Below, piece by piece: positions 8,827-21,044 of a stretch of 64,000 bases of DNA. Under the pieces are notes generated by a model. That model saw only the letters and a program-made list of their open reading frames with translations. It was not told where the DNA came from and made no database searches. The translations under genes were made by a program, and so were the position numbers. The stretch spans positions 94,153 to 158,152 of the forward strand of contig WYBW01000124.1 in NCBI GenBank assembly GCA_011525685.1, given 5' to 3'. Origin of the DNA: Verrucomicrobiia bacterium (GTDB lineage: Bacteria > Verrucomicrobiota > Verrucomicrobiia > Limisphaerales > JADLHS01). Position 1 is the stretch's first letter. Each line of letters opens with the position of its first letter.

Positions 8827-10460
8827 CGCTCTCCTTCCCCTCTCCCGAATTTGACGACGCCGTGGCGGCGGTGTGCCACGGTTGCGCCACCGAAGCCGAG
8901 ATGCTCGCTTTGAACGAGTTGCTGCGGAGCGATGCGCTCGCCCGGGACGAATACCTGCTTCGGGTCGAGTTGCACACCCGGTTGGCATCCGATCGCGATC
9001 TCTTTTTCAAGCCACGGGACGAGGGCGAAGGTTGTCTCTTGCCAGAAATCAACGCCGGTCGCCGGCACAATACCCTTGCTGTGAAACCAGCGGTGCCGGC
9101 GACCAGAAGGAGAATGGTGCAGGTGATGGCGCTGGCGGCCTGCCTTCTCCTGACCGCCGCAGGTGTATGGAGTCTGTGGTTCAAGCCGTCCGCGACCCGG
9201 CAGAGAGTCGCTGGCAACTCCGTCGCCATGCTGGTTCGTGCGGTGGATGCGCGGTGGGGGCCAAGCACGGTTTCGGTGCGCGTGGGCAGTGCGCTGGAGC
9301 CGGGCTGGCTGCGATTGGAATCCGGCCTGGCCCAGGTGGTTTTTTACAGTGGCGCGCGGGTGGTGATGGAAGGCCCGGCGGAGTTGCAGCTTATTTCCCC
9401 GACCGAAGCCAACTGTCCAACGGGGCGGTTGTTGGTGGAGGTGCCCGAACCGGCCCGCGGCTTTCGCCTGAAAACCGATCAACTCGAGGTGGTGGATCTC
9501 GGTACGGCCTTCGGGATCAACGCGACGCGCGGTCGGTCGGAGGTTCATGTCTTCAGGGGTGAAGTGGAAGTGCGGGCGGGAGCGAAATCAAAGCATACGT
9601 TGGGCGCAGGACAAGCCGCCGCAGCCCAAGGTGGCACATCACCCCGTCTCATGGCCGCGAACACGGCGGCGTTTGATTCGTTGTTTGCATTTCAAGAGCG
9701 CTCGCTGGCCGCGGACGCCTTCCGCTATGAACAATGGCAGTTTGCCAATGCGAGGTTGCATCAAGACCCGTCGCTGCTGGTGCATCTGGAATTTCAGGAC
9801 CTCGACACCGCGGACTGGACGCTCCGCAACTCGGCTGCGGGCAACCGGTCGTCGCCCGGGGCAACTGTCGTGGGCGGTCAGCGCACAGAAGGCCGCTGGC
9901 GGGAGAAGCAGGCGCTGGAATTTCAAAGTGTCAACGACCGCGTGCGCCTGGTCGTGCCCGGCGAGTTCGAGTCGCTGACGCTTTCGACCTGGGTATCGGT
10001 CAAGGGCCTGGACCGGCAGTTGAATTCATTGTTCATGAGCGATGGATTCGAGCCGGGCACGGTGCATTGGTTGATTCGTCACGATGGCGTTCTGGGCCTG
10101 ACGGTGTTCGGCCCGGACCCGGGGAAATTCCAGATTCTGGCCAGTCCGCCCGTCATCACGCTCGACCAATTCAGCCGCTGGCTGCACCTGGCCGTCGTGT
10201 TGGACGGGAAATCGAAGCGCGTGACACATTACGTGAACGGAGTGCCGGCCAGTGAAACCGCTTTGCGCATCCATCCGCCGTTTCGCATCGGCGTGGCCGA
10301 ATTGGGAAACTGGAACACCAGCGGTTTCCCGGGCCACGATGCCGCCCTTCTGCGCAACTTCCGCGGCGCGATGGATGAATTCAGTCTGTTCAACCGGGCG
10401 CTGGGCGACGATGAAGTCCATGCACTTTATACCAACGGCAAGCCGCAGCCCGATCCGTAG
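8823..10460 (+). CDS. FecR-LamG domain membrane protein (putative anti-sigma/sensor)
   Basis: This 545-residue protein has a cytoplasmic N-terminal part (about 1-95) and one membrane helix (about 98-118, VMALAACLLLTAAGVW). An extracytoplasmic FecR-like domain follows (about 140-265, including VDLGTAFGINATRGRSEVHV). A C-terminal concanavalin A/LamG-like domain (about 320-540) ends in MDEFSLFNRALGDDEVHALY, the usual LamG finish. FecR proteins control ECF sigma factors across the membrane, and LamG modules bind glycans. Coupling to the sigma gene and position at the head of a polysaccharide cluster suggest glycan sensing; that role is inferred. Confidence 0.88.
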   Translation: MTLSFPSPEFDDAVAAVCHGCATEAEMLALNELLRSDALARDEYLLRVELHTRLASDRDLFFKPRDEGEGCLLPEINAGRRHNTLAVKPAVPATRRRMVQVMALAACLLLTAAGVWSLWFKPSATRQRVAGNSVAMLVRAVDARWGPSTVSVRVGSALEPGWLRLESGLAQVVFYSGARVVMEGPAELQLISPTEANCPTGRLLVEVPEPARGFRLKTDQLEVVDLGTAFGINATRGRSEVHVFRGEVEVRAGAKSKHTLGAGQAAAAQGGTSPRLMAANTAAFDSLFAFQERSLAADAFRYEQWQFANARLHQDPSLLVHLEFQDLDTADWTLRNSAAGNRSSPGATVVGGQRTEGRWREKQALEFQSVNDRVRLVVPGEFESLTLSTWVSVKGLDRQLNSLFMSDGFEPGTVHWLIRHDGVLGLTVFGPDPGKFQILASPPVITLDQFSRWLHLAVVLDGKSKRVTHYVNGVPASETALRIHPPFRIGVAELGNWNTSGFPGHDAALLRNFRGAMDEFSLFNRALGDDEVHALYTNGKPQPDP

Positions 10461-13463
<3,003 letters not shown>

Positions 13464-13640
13464 CCGGACACGACACCCGCAGCCGGCAGACCTGGAAAAA
13501 GGGTTTGTTGCGAACTTCTGGCGCATCGGGCGTTCGCGACCTTTGCGTGAAGTTGTCGGGGCGGCGAAGGGTCTCTGCTCAACCGTGATTACTGGCAGTT
13601 CGAGTAAAGAAGTCGGCGATTCTTAAACCTGCACGATGAA

Positions 13641-16217
13641 ATGTCATTCCTCAGACTAGAAGACATCACTTTCCGCATCTCCACTTGGCTGACCGTGCCG
13701 GAGCGTGAGTCCGGGTTCGTTGTCGCGGTCTCGTCTTGGAGTGCGGCGGCCCTCCGCCGTTTTCGCGCCGTGTGCTGGCAAACGAAGCAGCAGCGGAGGG
13801 CGGCCGTAACCCAAAACGCAGGCGCGCCCACGTTGCTTGCCTGCATCCTGCCATTCCTCGCACTTTGCCTGACGCTGCCCGCCCGCGCCGCGGACTCGCC
13901 ATCGCCGGCCACTGCGGCACAATTTGTCCCGCTGACCTCCGTCCGCCTCCTCGCCGGCCCTTTCGCCGAAGCCCTCAAAGCGAATCAAAAGTATTTGCTC
14001 GCGCTGGAACCGGATCGTCTCCTGTCGCCGTTTTTTCGTGAAGCCGGATTGGAGGCCAAGGCCCGACCCTACGGGAACTGGGAGAGCATCGGCCTGGATG
14101 GTCACACGGGTGGCCATTATCTCTCGGCGCTCGCAACCATGATTGCTTCGCGCGCCGACACGCCGGACGGTGAATTAAAACGGCGACTGGATTACGTGGT
14201 GGCTGAACTGGGCCGCTGCCAGCAGGCGGTTGGTGATGGCTACCTCGGTGGCGTGCCTGGCAGCCGGGAACTGTGGTCAGCCATCGCAACCGGACGCGTG
14301 GGCGTCATCAATCGGAAATGGGTGCCGTGGTATAACCTGCACAAGACCTTTGCCGGCCTGCGGGACGCCTACTGGCTCACCGGCAACCAGCAGGCCCGCG
14401 AAATCCTGATTCGCTTTGGCGAGTGGTGCGAAAAACTCACGTCCGGTCTTTCTGACGACCAGATGCAACGGATGCTCGGGCAGGAACACGGCGGCATGAA
14501 CGAGGTGCTGGCGGACATCTATGCCATCACTGGCGATCAAAAGTATCTTCGCCTCGCGCAGCGTTTCAACCACCGTGCGATTCTCGACCCGTTAAAGCGC
14601 CGCGAGGACCGGCTCACCGGCCTTCACGCCAACACGCAGATTCCCAAGGTCACCGGCCTGGCCCGTCTCGCCAATCTTACCGGCGACGCCGACGCCGAGG
14701 CTGGCGCGCGATTCTTTTGGGAAAATGTCACCGGCAAGCGGAGTGTGGCCTTTGGCGGGAACAGTGTTTCGGAGCACTTCAACGACCCGAAGGATTTCAG
14801 CCGCATGTTGGAACATCGCGAAGGCCCGGAGACGTGCAACACCTACAACATGCTCCAGTTGACCAGGCAACTGTTCGTCTCCCGGCCTGACGCCGCTTAC
14901 GCCGACTATTACGAGCGCGCCCTGTACAATCACATCCTCGCCTCCATCAACGTCGAGCGGCCCGGTTTTGTGTATTTCACCCCGATCCGGCCGCAGCATT
15001 ATCGCGTGTATTCGCAGCCGGACAAATGTTTCTGGTGTTGCGTCGGAACGGGCATCGAGAACCCGGGCCGGTTTGGCGAATTCATCTTCGCCCAAGCGAC
15101 CAACGGGCTTTACGTCAACCTCTTCATCGCTTCCGAAATCACCGTCACCAACCTCGGCCTGACGCTCCGGCAGGAAACCGCGTTTCCTGACGAACCGCGC
15201 ACGCGACTGACGCTGAAGCTCGAGCAGCCCCGCACCTTCTCGCTCTACGTGCGGCATCCCGGCTGGATCGCGGCGGGCGACTTCGCATTGCGCTTAAATG
15301 GCCAACCTGCCGGGGTGGCCTCCGCACCCTCGTCCTACGCCGAGCTTCGCCGCGATTGGCGCGACGGCGACACGGTGGAAGTCGCGCTTCCGATGCGCAC
15401 CACCGTTGAGCGGCTTCCCGACGGTTCCGACTGGGTGGCGATCTTGCGCGGCCCGATCGTGCTGGCGTCGCCGGCGGGCACCAATGAGCTGCGCGGACTT
15501 TACGCCGATGACAGTCGCATGGGTCAGGTGGCGGGCGGCCCGTTGGTGCCGATGGAGCAAGCGCCGGTACTGCTCGCCAGTGCGAGCGATGTGTCACAGC
15601 ACGTCAAGTCAGACCCCGCCGCTGGACCACTGCACTTCCGCTTGACTGACGTCGTTGAACCGCCGGTGTCCGAGGGCCTGCCGCTCATTCCGTTCTTCCG
15701 TTTGCACAACGCACGTTACCAGATGTACTGGCAACTGACGACGAAGGAGCAACTCGCCGCCCGGAAGGAACGCCTGGCCGCCGAGGAACGCGCCAAGGCC
15801 CTGCGCGACGCCAACACGCTGGATCGCGTCGCTCCCGGCGAACAGCAATCGGAGGTGGAGCACGACCTGGCTGGAGAGGGCATGGCGACCGGCATCTTTG
15901 AAGGCCGTCGCTGGCGGCACGGGCGCTCGTTTCAATACACGCTCGACCCGCGCGGCGAGAAGGCGGTGGACCTCGTCGTCACCTACTGGGGCGGAGATCG
16001 CGATCGGAACTTTGACGTCTTCGCCAACGGCAAACTGCTGGCGACCGAACACCTTGATGGCTCCAGGCAGGGCCAATTCTTTGAAAAGCGTTACCCGCTT
16101 CCCGCGGACGTGCTCGCCACCGCGACCAACGGTCGCGTGAGCGTCCAATTCAACGCGCCCAAGGGGCTTGCCGGCGGTGTCTTCGACGTGCGGCTGATGA
16201 AACCGGATTCGCCATGA
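13641..16217 (+). CDS. Glycoside hydrolase family 127 (beta-L-arabinofuranosidase-like)
   Basis: The 858-codon frame encodes a DUF1680/GH127 protein. The (alpha/alpha)6 barrel begins near FVPLTSVRLLAGPF. GH127 hallmarks are visible: the Glu and Cys of EGPETCNTYNML and the paired cysteines of FWCCVGTG, which in characterised members bind zinc and supply the cysteine nucleophile. The likely role is release of L-arabinofuranose from arabinan or arabinoxylan side chains. The ATG at 13641 lies upstream of a palindromic repeat. A signal peptide (LLACILPFLALCLTLPARA) begins only at codon 65, where TTG at 13833 is a possible real start. It follows the esterase gene by 177 bases. Confidence 0.9.
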   Translation: MSFLRLEDITFRISTWLTVPERESGFVVAVSSWSAAALRRFRAVCWQTKQQRRAAVTQNAGAPTLLACILPFLALCLTLPARAADSPSPATAAQFVPLTSVRLLAGPFAEALKANQKYLLALEPDRLLSPFFREAGLEAKARPYGNWESIGLDGHTGGHYLSALATMIASRADTPDGELKRRLDYVVAELGRCQQAVGDGYLGGVPGSRELWSAIATGRVGVINRKWVPWYNLHKTFAGLRDAYWLTGNQQAREILIRFGEWCEKLTSGLSDDQMQRMLGQEHGGMNEVLADIYAITGDQKYLRLAQRFNHRAILDPLKRREDRLTGLHANTQIPKVTGLARLANLTGDADAEAGARFFWENVTGKRSVAFGGNSVSEHFNDPKDFSRMLEHREGPETCNTYNMLQLTRQLFVSRPDAAYADYYERALYNHILASINVERPGFVYFTPIRPQHYRVYSQPDKCFWCCVGTGIENPGRFGEFIFAQATNGLYVNLFIASEITVTNLGLTLRQETAFPDEPRTRLTLKLEQPRTFSLYVRHPGWIAAGDFALRLNGQPAGVASAPSSYAELRRDWRDGDTVEVALPMRTTVERLPDGSDWVAILRGPIVLASPAGTNELRGLYADDSRMGQVAGGPLVPMEQAPVLLASASDVSQHVKSDPAAGPLHFRLTDVVEPPVSEGLPLIPFFRLHNARYQMYWQLTTKEQLAARKERLAAEERAKALRDANTLDRVAPGEQQSEVEHDLAGEGMATGIFEGRRWRHGRSFQYTLDPRGEKAVDLVVTYWGGDRDRNFDVFANGKLLATEHLDGSRQGQFFEKRYPLPADVLATATNGRVSVQFNAPKGLAGGVFDVRLMKPDSP
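13745..13805. repeat. Inverted repeat in the 5' region of the GH127 gene
   Basis: GGCGGCCCTCCGC at 13745-13757 and GCGGAGGGCGGCC at 13793-13805 form a nearly perfect inverted pair around a 35-base loop. The unit lies between the upstream ATG of the GH127 frame and its signal-peptide coding region. It is therefore either translated as odd N-terminal residues or is part of the untranslated leader. Confidence 0.7.
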
Positions 16218-16293
16218 CGGAGAAGTTTCAAGCAATTGTCTCGGCGAGTGACGCCATCTGTGCGACTGATCACAACGTGGAGAATCATTTCGT

Positions 16294-17868
16294 ATGACCC
16301 AATCGCGTACGCTACTTGCAACGCTCTTCTTGAGCGCCGCCCTCCACGCCGCCGAGCCAGGGACACTGGCAAGGAATCCCATCATTCACGCCGATGTGCC
16401 GGACATGGCGATGATCCGGGTGGGCGACACCTACTACATGAGCAGCACCACGATGCATCTCAGTCCGGGGTTGCCCATCATGAAATCCACGGACCTGGTG
16501 AACTGGGAAATCGTCAGCTACGCCTACGACACGCTGGCGGACAACGACGCGCTGACGCTGCAAAAGGGGAGGAACGCTTACGGCGCGGGTTCGTGGGCCA
16601 GCAGTTTGCGTTACCACAAGGGCACGTTTTACGCGACGACCTTCTCCAGCACTTCCGGGCGGACGCACATTTACCGGACCACAGACATTGAAAAAGGTCC
16701 GTGGGCGGAGAACTCGTTTCGGCCCTCGCTGCACGATCACTCGCTTTTCTTCGATGACGACGGGCGCGTCTTCATGCTCTATGGCGTGGGCAATCTCCGT
16801 TTGGTGGAGTTGAACGAGGACTTGTCGGGTTTGAAGGTGGGTGGTTTTGACGCGGTGGTGGTCACGAATGCCCACTCCGTGGTGACGATGAACGTCGGGT
16901 TGCGGGCCGAAGGTTCCCAACTCATCAAGCATGACGGGAAGTATTACCTGTTCAACATCTGCTGGCCGCGCGGCGGGATGCGCACCGTGGTGATTCATCG
17001 CGCGGACAAACTTACCGGGCCGTGGGAAGGCCGCCTGGGGTTGCAGGACAAAGGCGTCGCGCAGGGCAGCATCATTGACACACCAAGTGGCGAGTGGTTT
17101 GCGTATCTGTTCCGGGATTTCGGCGCTGTCGGACGCATTCCCTATCTCGTGCCGATGCAATGGGAAGACGGCTGGCCAGTCATTGGCGTGGACGGCAAGG
17201 TGCCGGACGAACTGAATCTGCCGCCGAGCAAGGGACTTTTTCCCGGCATCGTGGCTTCGGATGAATTTGATCGGAAAGCAGGCGAGCCGGCGCTGCCGCT
17301 GGTCTGGCAATGGAATCACAACCCGGACAACGCGCTCTGGTCGCTGACGGCGCGTCCGGGTTTTCTGCGCCTGACGACAGGCCGCGTGGACGAACATTTT
17401 CTCGCCGCTCGCAACACACTCACCCAGCGCACCATCGGCCCGGAGTCTTCGGGCACGACCGCGCTGGACGCCAGCGGCCTGAAGGACGGCGACTTCGCGG
17501 GGTTGGCGCTGTTGCAGAGGCAATACGGGTTGGTGGGCGTGAAATCCGAAGGCGGAGCGAACTTCGTCGTGATGGTCAGCGCCCAATCCGATTCGCCGGT
17601 GGAGGCGGCGCGCGTGGCGTTGAGCCAAAACAGTCTTTATCTGAAAGCGGAGTGCGATTTCAAGGACCGCGCGGATCGCGCGCGTTTCTATTACAGTTTG
17701 GATGGCAGGGCGTGGACGGCCATCGGCAATGAACTGAAGATGAATTACACGCTGCCGCATTTCATGGGCTACCGGTTCGGGTTGTTCCACTACGCGACTC
17801 GGACCGCCGGCGGGCACGCGGATTTTGACTTCTTCCGAATTACTGAGAGACTCAGCAGTGCGAACTAA
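16294..17868 (+). CDS. Glycoside hydrolase family 43 (xylosidase/arabinofuranosidase-like)
   Basis: This 524-residue exported enzyme has a signal peptide (MTQSRTLLATLFLSAALHAA). The five-bladed propeller starts with NPIIHADVPDMAMIRVGDTY, the GH43 N-terminal segment that supplies the catalytic base Asp. Later blades show HDHSLFFDDDGRVF and AEGSQLIKHDGKYYLF, with the propeller ending near residue 310. The C-terminal part (about 325-520) is a beta-sandwich of the type common in GH43 (FLAARNTLTQRT and the YRFGLFHYATRT ending). It probably trims xylose or arabinose from xylan fragments. It lies 76 bases after the GH127 gene and 18 bases before the xylanase gene. Confidence 0.92.
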   Translation: MTQSRTLLATLFLSAALHAAEPGTLARNPIIHADVPDMAMIRVGDTYYMSSTTMHLSPGLPIMKSTDLVNWEIVSYAYDTLADNDALTLQKGRNAYGAGSWASSLRYHKGTFYATTFSSTSGRTHIYRTTDIEKGPWAENSFRPSLHDHSLFFDDDGRVFMLYGVGNLRLVELNEDLSGLKVGGFDAVVVTNAHSVVTMNVGLRAEGSQLIKHDGKYYLFNICWPRGGMRTVVIHRADKLTGPWEGRLGLQDKGVAQGSIIDTPSGEWFAYLFRDFGAVGRIPYLVPMQWEDGWPVIGVDGKVPDELNLPPSKGLFPGIVASDEFDRKAGEPALPLVWQWNHNPDNALWSLTARPGFLRLTTGRVDEHFLAARNTLTQRTIGPESSGTTALDASGLKDGDFAGLALLQRQYGLVGVKSEGGANFVVMVSAQSDSPVEAARVALSQNSLYLKAECDFKDRADRARFYYSLDGRAWTAIGNELKMNYTLPHFMGYRFGLFHYATRTAGGHADFDFFRITERLSSAN

Positions 17869-17886
17869 ACCACTCCCCTGACCTTC

Positions 17887-19017
17887 ATGATAAAGACACA
17901 CTTGACGGCTCTTGTCGCCGGAACGCTCGCCTGCGGAATCCTCACCAACGCAAGCGCTCAACCCGCGCTGAAGGACGTTTTCACAAATGACTTCCTCATC
18001 GGAGCCGCGTTGAACCCGAGGCATTTCTCCGGCGATTCCAATGATGAAGTCCTGATCGTTCAGAAACATTTCAACACCATCACGGCGGAGAACGCGATGA
18101 AGTGGATGCACCTCCAGCCTCGGCAAGGGGAGTTTGCCTTCGCTCAGGCGGATCGCTTTGTCGAGTTTGGCCAAAAGCATGGCATGACCCTCATCGGCCA
18201 TACGCTGGTCTGGCATTCGCAAACGCCGCGCTGGGTGTTCCAGGATCAGGGCGGTGAATCCCTGACGCGCGACGCCTTGCTGGAACGGATGCGCGAACAC
18301 ATTCACACCGTCGTCGGTCGCTACAAAGGCAAGGTTCACGGCTGGGACGTGGTGAACGAGGCGCTGAACGACGACGGCACGTTGCGCCCGTCGCCGTGGC
18401 TGCGAATCATCGGCGAAGATTATCTGGTGAAGGCGTTCCAGTTTGCTCAAGAGGCCGATCCGGGCGCGGAGCTTTACTACAATGACTATTCGCTCGAAGG
18501 CGATCGGAAGCGTGCCGGAGCGCTCGACCTCGTCAAGAGACTCCAAGCCGCCGGCGTCAAGCTTACCGGCGTCGGCTTGCAAGGGCATTATCACCTGGAG
18601 CGGCCCTCCGCCCGGCAGATTGATGAAACCATCGCCGCCTTCGCCGACCTCGGGCTTAAAGTCATGATCACCGAGCTGGACGTGAACGTCCTGCCGACAC
18701 CCGGCTCCGGCGGAGCGGATGTCTCCACGCGATTCGGCGCGGACCCGAAACTGAACCCCTATCCCGAAGGTTTGCCGGAGGAAATGCAGCAAAGCCTCGC
18801 CCGGCGCTATGCGGAACTGTTCAATATTTTCCTCAAACACCGGGAATCGGTGACCCGGATCACGTTCTGGGGTGTCAGTGACCGCAGTTCCTGGTTGAAT
18901 CACTATCCGGTTCGTGGGCGGACGAATTATCCGCTGCTGTTCGATCGGAACGGGCAGCCGAAAGCTGCCTTTCATGCGGTTGTTGACGCGGGCCGCGCCT
19001 TCTCGCGGGCCGACTAA
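17887..19017 (+). CDS. Endo-1,4-beta-xylanase, glycoside hydrolase family 10
   Basis: This 376-residue exported GH10 xylanase hydrolyses the xylan backbone with retention. A signal peptide (about 1-25, ending NASA) is followed by a complete TIM barrel. The acid/base glutamate is Glu158 in WDVVNEAL and the nucleophile is Glu263 in ITELDVNV. The GH10 segments ENAMKWMHLQPRQGEF and HTLVWHSQTPRWVF are present, and WGVSDRSSWL closes the barrel. The length is that of a single-domain enzyme without binding modules. Its position directly after the GH43 gene supports one operon for xylan breakdown. Confidence 0.96.
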   Translation: MIKTHLTALVAGTLACGILTNASAQPALKDVFTNDFLIGAALNPRHFSGDSNDEVLIVQKHFNTITAENAMKWMHLQPRQGEFAFAQADRFVEFGQKHGMTLIGHTLVWHSQTPRWVFQDQGGESLTRDALLERMREHIHTVVGRYKGKVHGWDVVNEALNDDGTLRPSPWLRIIGEDYLVKAFQFAQEADPGAELYYNDYSLEGDRKRAGALDLVKRLQAAGVKLTGVGLQGHYHLERPSARQIDETIAAFADLGLKVMITELDVNVLPTPGSGGADVSTRFGADPKLNPYPEGLPEEMQQSLARRYAELFNIFLKHRESVTRITFWGVSDRSSWLNHYPVRGRTNYPLLFDRNGQPKAAFHAVVDAGRAFSRAD

Positions 19018-19060
19018 CAAACCGCATCAGGGCGGCAGAGCGCGAAACTGGAAGTCCACT

Positions 19061-20134
19061 TTGATTACGACGTCGCCATGTCTTGGGGCCGCGAAGCAGC
19101 GGTTGGCCATCTTGCTGGTCTGCGCCGCCGCCGTTACGGTTCTGGCCCAGAACAGCCAGCGCGCGGGGGCGCTGCTCAAACAATCGGACGAGTGGTTTCG
19201 CAGCGAAGAAGGCCGGCGCGCGACAGACAACGTCCTGTCCTGGCAATCACCTGCTGGGAGCTGGCCCAAGAATCAGAGCACCACCCACGCGCCTTACACC
19301 GGTGATGCCAGCGAACTGAAAGGGACGTTCGACAATGGCGCGACCACGGATGAGCTCCGCTTTCTGGCCCGCGCCTTTCGCGTCACACGGGATGAGCGCT
19401 GCCGCCAGGCCGTGCTCAAGGGCCTGGACCATGTCCTGTCCGCGCAATATCCCTCCGGCGGTTGGCCCCAGTATGCGCCGCCGCCCGCCACTTCGTATCA
19501 TCGCCACATCACCTTCAATGATGGCACCATGGTTCGCTTGCTGGACTTGCTGCGCGAGGTGGGGACTTCAACGCAATTTGATTTCGTGGACCAGAGCCGG
19601 CGTCAGTCCGCTCGCGAGGCTTTTGACCGGGGAATCGCCTGCATCCTCAAGTGCCAGATTGTCGTCAACGGCACACTGACGGTTTGGTGCGCCCAGCATG
19701 ATGAGAAGGACTTCAGCCCGCGACCGGCTCGCTCCTATGAGCTAGTCTCGTTGAGCGGGGCGGAGAGCGCCGGGATTCTTCGCTTCCTCATGTCGCTGGA
19801 TCATCCCAGCCCGGAAATCATCCGCGCCGTCAAGGCCGGTGCAGCCTGGTTTGACTCCGCCAAGATCACCGGCTGGCGCCAGACGCGGCAGGGGGGAAAC
19901 AAGGTCATGGTCGCCGACGCCGATGCTCCGCCCCTGTGGGCGCGATTCTATGAGATCGAAACCGGCCGCCCGCTCTTCTCGGGTCGGGACGGCGTGGCAA
20001 AATACGATCTCGCCGAGATCGAAGCCGAGCGGCGCAACGGCTACGCGTGGTATGGGTCTTGGGGTGAACAGGTCGCGGCGGACCATGAGAAGTGGTCGCG
20101 GAAATGGCTCAAGCTGGAAACAGCAGCGCCCTGA
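19061..20134 (+). CDS. Pectate lyase, polysaccharide lyase family 10
   Basis: The protein matches the PL10 pectate lyase family: WQSPAGSWPKNQSTT near the mature N-terminus, GTFDNGATTDELRFLAR, YPSGGWPQYAPPP, HITFNDGTMVRLL and the C-terminal NGYAWYGSWGEQV. It would cleave polygalacturonan by beta-elimination. No ATG gives a good signal peptide. TTG at 19061 is chosen because it yields a short basic region and the hydrophobic run LAILLVCAAAVTVLA. TTG at 19103, or the ATG at 18914 overlapping the xylanase gene, remain possible. It is the last gene of the cell-wall degradation cluster. Confidence 0.88.
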   Translation: MITTSPCLGAAKQRLAILLVCAAAVTVLAQNSQRAGALLKQSDEWFRSEEGRRATDNVLSWQSPAGSWPKNQSTTHAPYTGDASELKGTFDNGATTDELRFLARAFRVTRDERCRQAVLKGLDHVLSAQYPSGGWPQYAPPPATSYHRHITFNDGTMVRLLDLLREVGTSTQFDFVDQSRRQSAREAFDRGIACILKCQIVVNGTLTVWCAQHDEKDFSPRPARSYELVSLSGAESAGILRFLMSLDHPSPEIIRAVKAGAAWFDSAKITGWRQTRQGGNKVMVADADAPPLWARFYEIETGRPLFSGRDGVAKYDLAEIEAERRNGYAWYGSWGEQVAADHEKWSRKWLKLETAAP

Positions 20135-20251
20135 AACAGTTCCGCGGTGCGACAACGTGTTCAGTCCACAAAACCGTGAGAGCCGCCGGGCGCGTTTGGG
20201 GGCGCGTAAGGACACTCGACACCACACCGCCGGGGCGGTTAAATTCCCTCC

Positions 20252-20860
20252 GTGAGTGCCGGCAGCCGACCCCCCAAAGCGCAGCCGCCGTTGATTCTCG
20301 CCTCGGCCTCTCCGCGGCGGGCAGGATTGCTGGAGGAGATTTGGCCTCGGTTCAGAGTGGTCCCCAGCGACGCCCCCGAGATCCATGACGATCAATTGAC
20401 GGCCTGGGAAATGGCGCAGATGAACGCTTATCGCAAGGCGCGCGCCGTGGCCAAGCGGTTTCCCGACGCGCTGGTGCTGGGAGCCGATACCCTCGTGTAT
20501 CTGGATCGCGAGACCAAATTGTTCGGCAAACCCGCCACCCAGGCCGAGGCTTTCCGGATGTTGGAACAGTTGGAGGGGCGCACGCACGCGGTCATCACCG
20601 GGGTCTGCCTCGTGCATCTGCGCGAACATCGGCAGCGCGTGTTCGCCGAGTGGACCGACGTGCGGTTCCATCCGCTGACCGCGCGGCAGATTCGCAAATA
20701 TCTCGCGTTGATCAACCCGCTGGACAAGGCCGGCGCGTATGCGATCCAGGAACACGGCGAACTGGTGGTCGCGGAAATCTCCGGTTCCTACAGCAATGTG
20801 GTGGGCCTGCCGGTGGAACGGGTTCGCGAAGTGTTGGACGAGTGGCAGCGGACTCCGTGA
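20252..20860 (+). CDS. maf: Maf family nucleoside triphosphate pyrophosphatase
   Basis: This 202-residue cytoplasmic house-cleaning pyrophosphatase hydrolyses non-canonical or dTTP/UTP-type nucleotides. The diagnostic N-terminal LILASASPRRAGLL is present. So are LGADTLVYLD with the conserved Asp, the GKP motif, and the GAYAIQEHGELVV and GSYSNVVGLP segments. It begins with GTG. The length is typical for Maf. It stands alone between the carbohydrate cluster and convergent minus-strand genes. Confidence 0.93.
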   Translation: MSAGSRPPKAQPPLILASASPRRAGLLEEIWPRFRVVPSDAPEIHDDQLTAWEMAQMNAYRKARAVAKRFPDALVLGADTLVYLDRETKLFGKPATQAEAFRMLEQLEGRTHAVITGVCLVHLREHRQRVFAEWTDVRFHPLTARQIRKYLALINPLDKAGAYAIQEHGELVVAEISGSYSNVVGLPVERVREVLDEWQRTP

Positions 20861-20918
20861 GAGAATCCCCCAAGCCACCGTTTGCGCTTTGAGCACCTGA
20901 ACCGCATGACAGGCGGGT

Positions 20919-20984
20919 AACGCCGGTTTTCCATCCGGCGACGCGCGCGCCAACCGGAAAGTCGGCCTTGCAGACCGGCGGTTC
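20919..20984. repeat. Cluster of palindromes between maf and the M20 peptidase
   Basis: The convergent gap contains CGCCGG...CCGGCG (20920-20940) and a downstream unit with ACCGGAAAGTCGG and GACCGGCGGT. These have the stem-TTCC/GGAA-stem form seen in the repeats at 2054-2186 and 6361-6496, but are more degraded. With two genes ending into this interval the hairpins could act as bidirectional transcript ends, though no T-run accompanies them. Confidence 0.5.
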
Positions 20985-21044
20985 GTGGGAAGGTGGGACG
21001 GTCACTGTCGTCTCTCCCTCGTGGTAACGCGCAGCGTCTCGCGG

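Noticed and set aside
16312..19020. Roughly 900-codon minus-strand frame opposite the GH43 and GH10 genes
   Set aside because: It covers two well-supported plus-strand glycosidases and has no recognisable motif.
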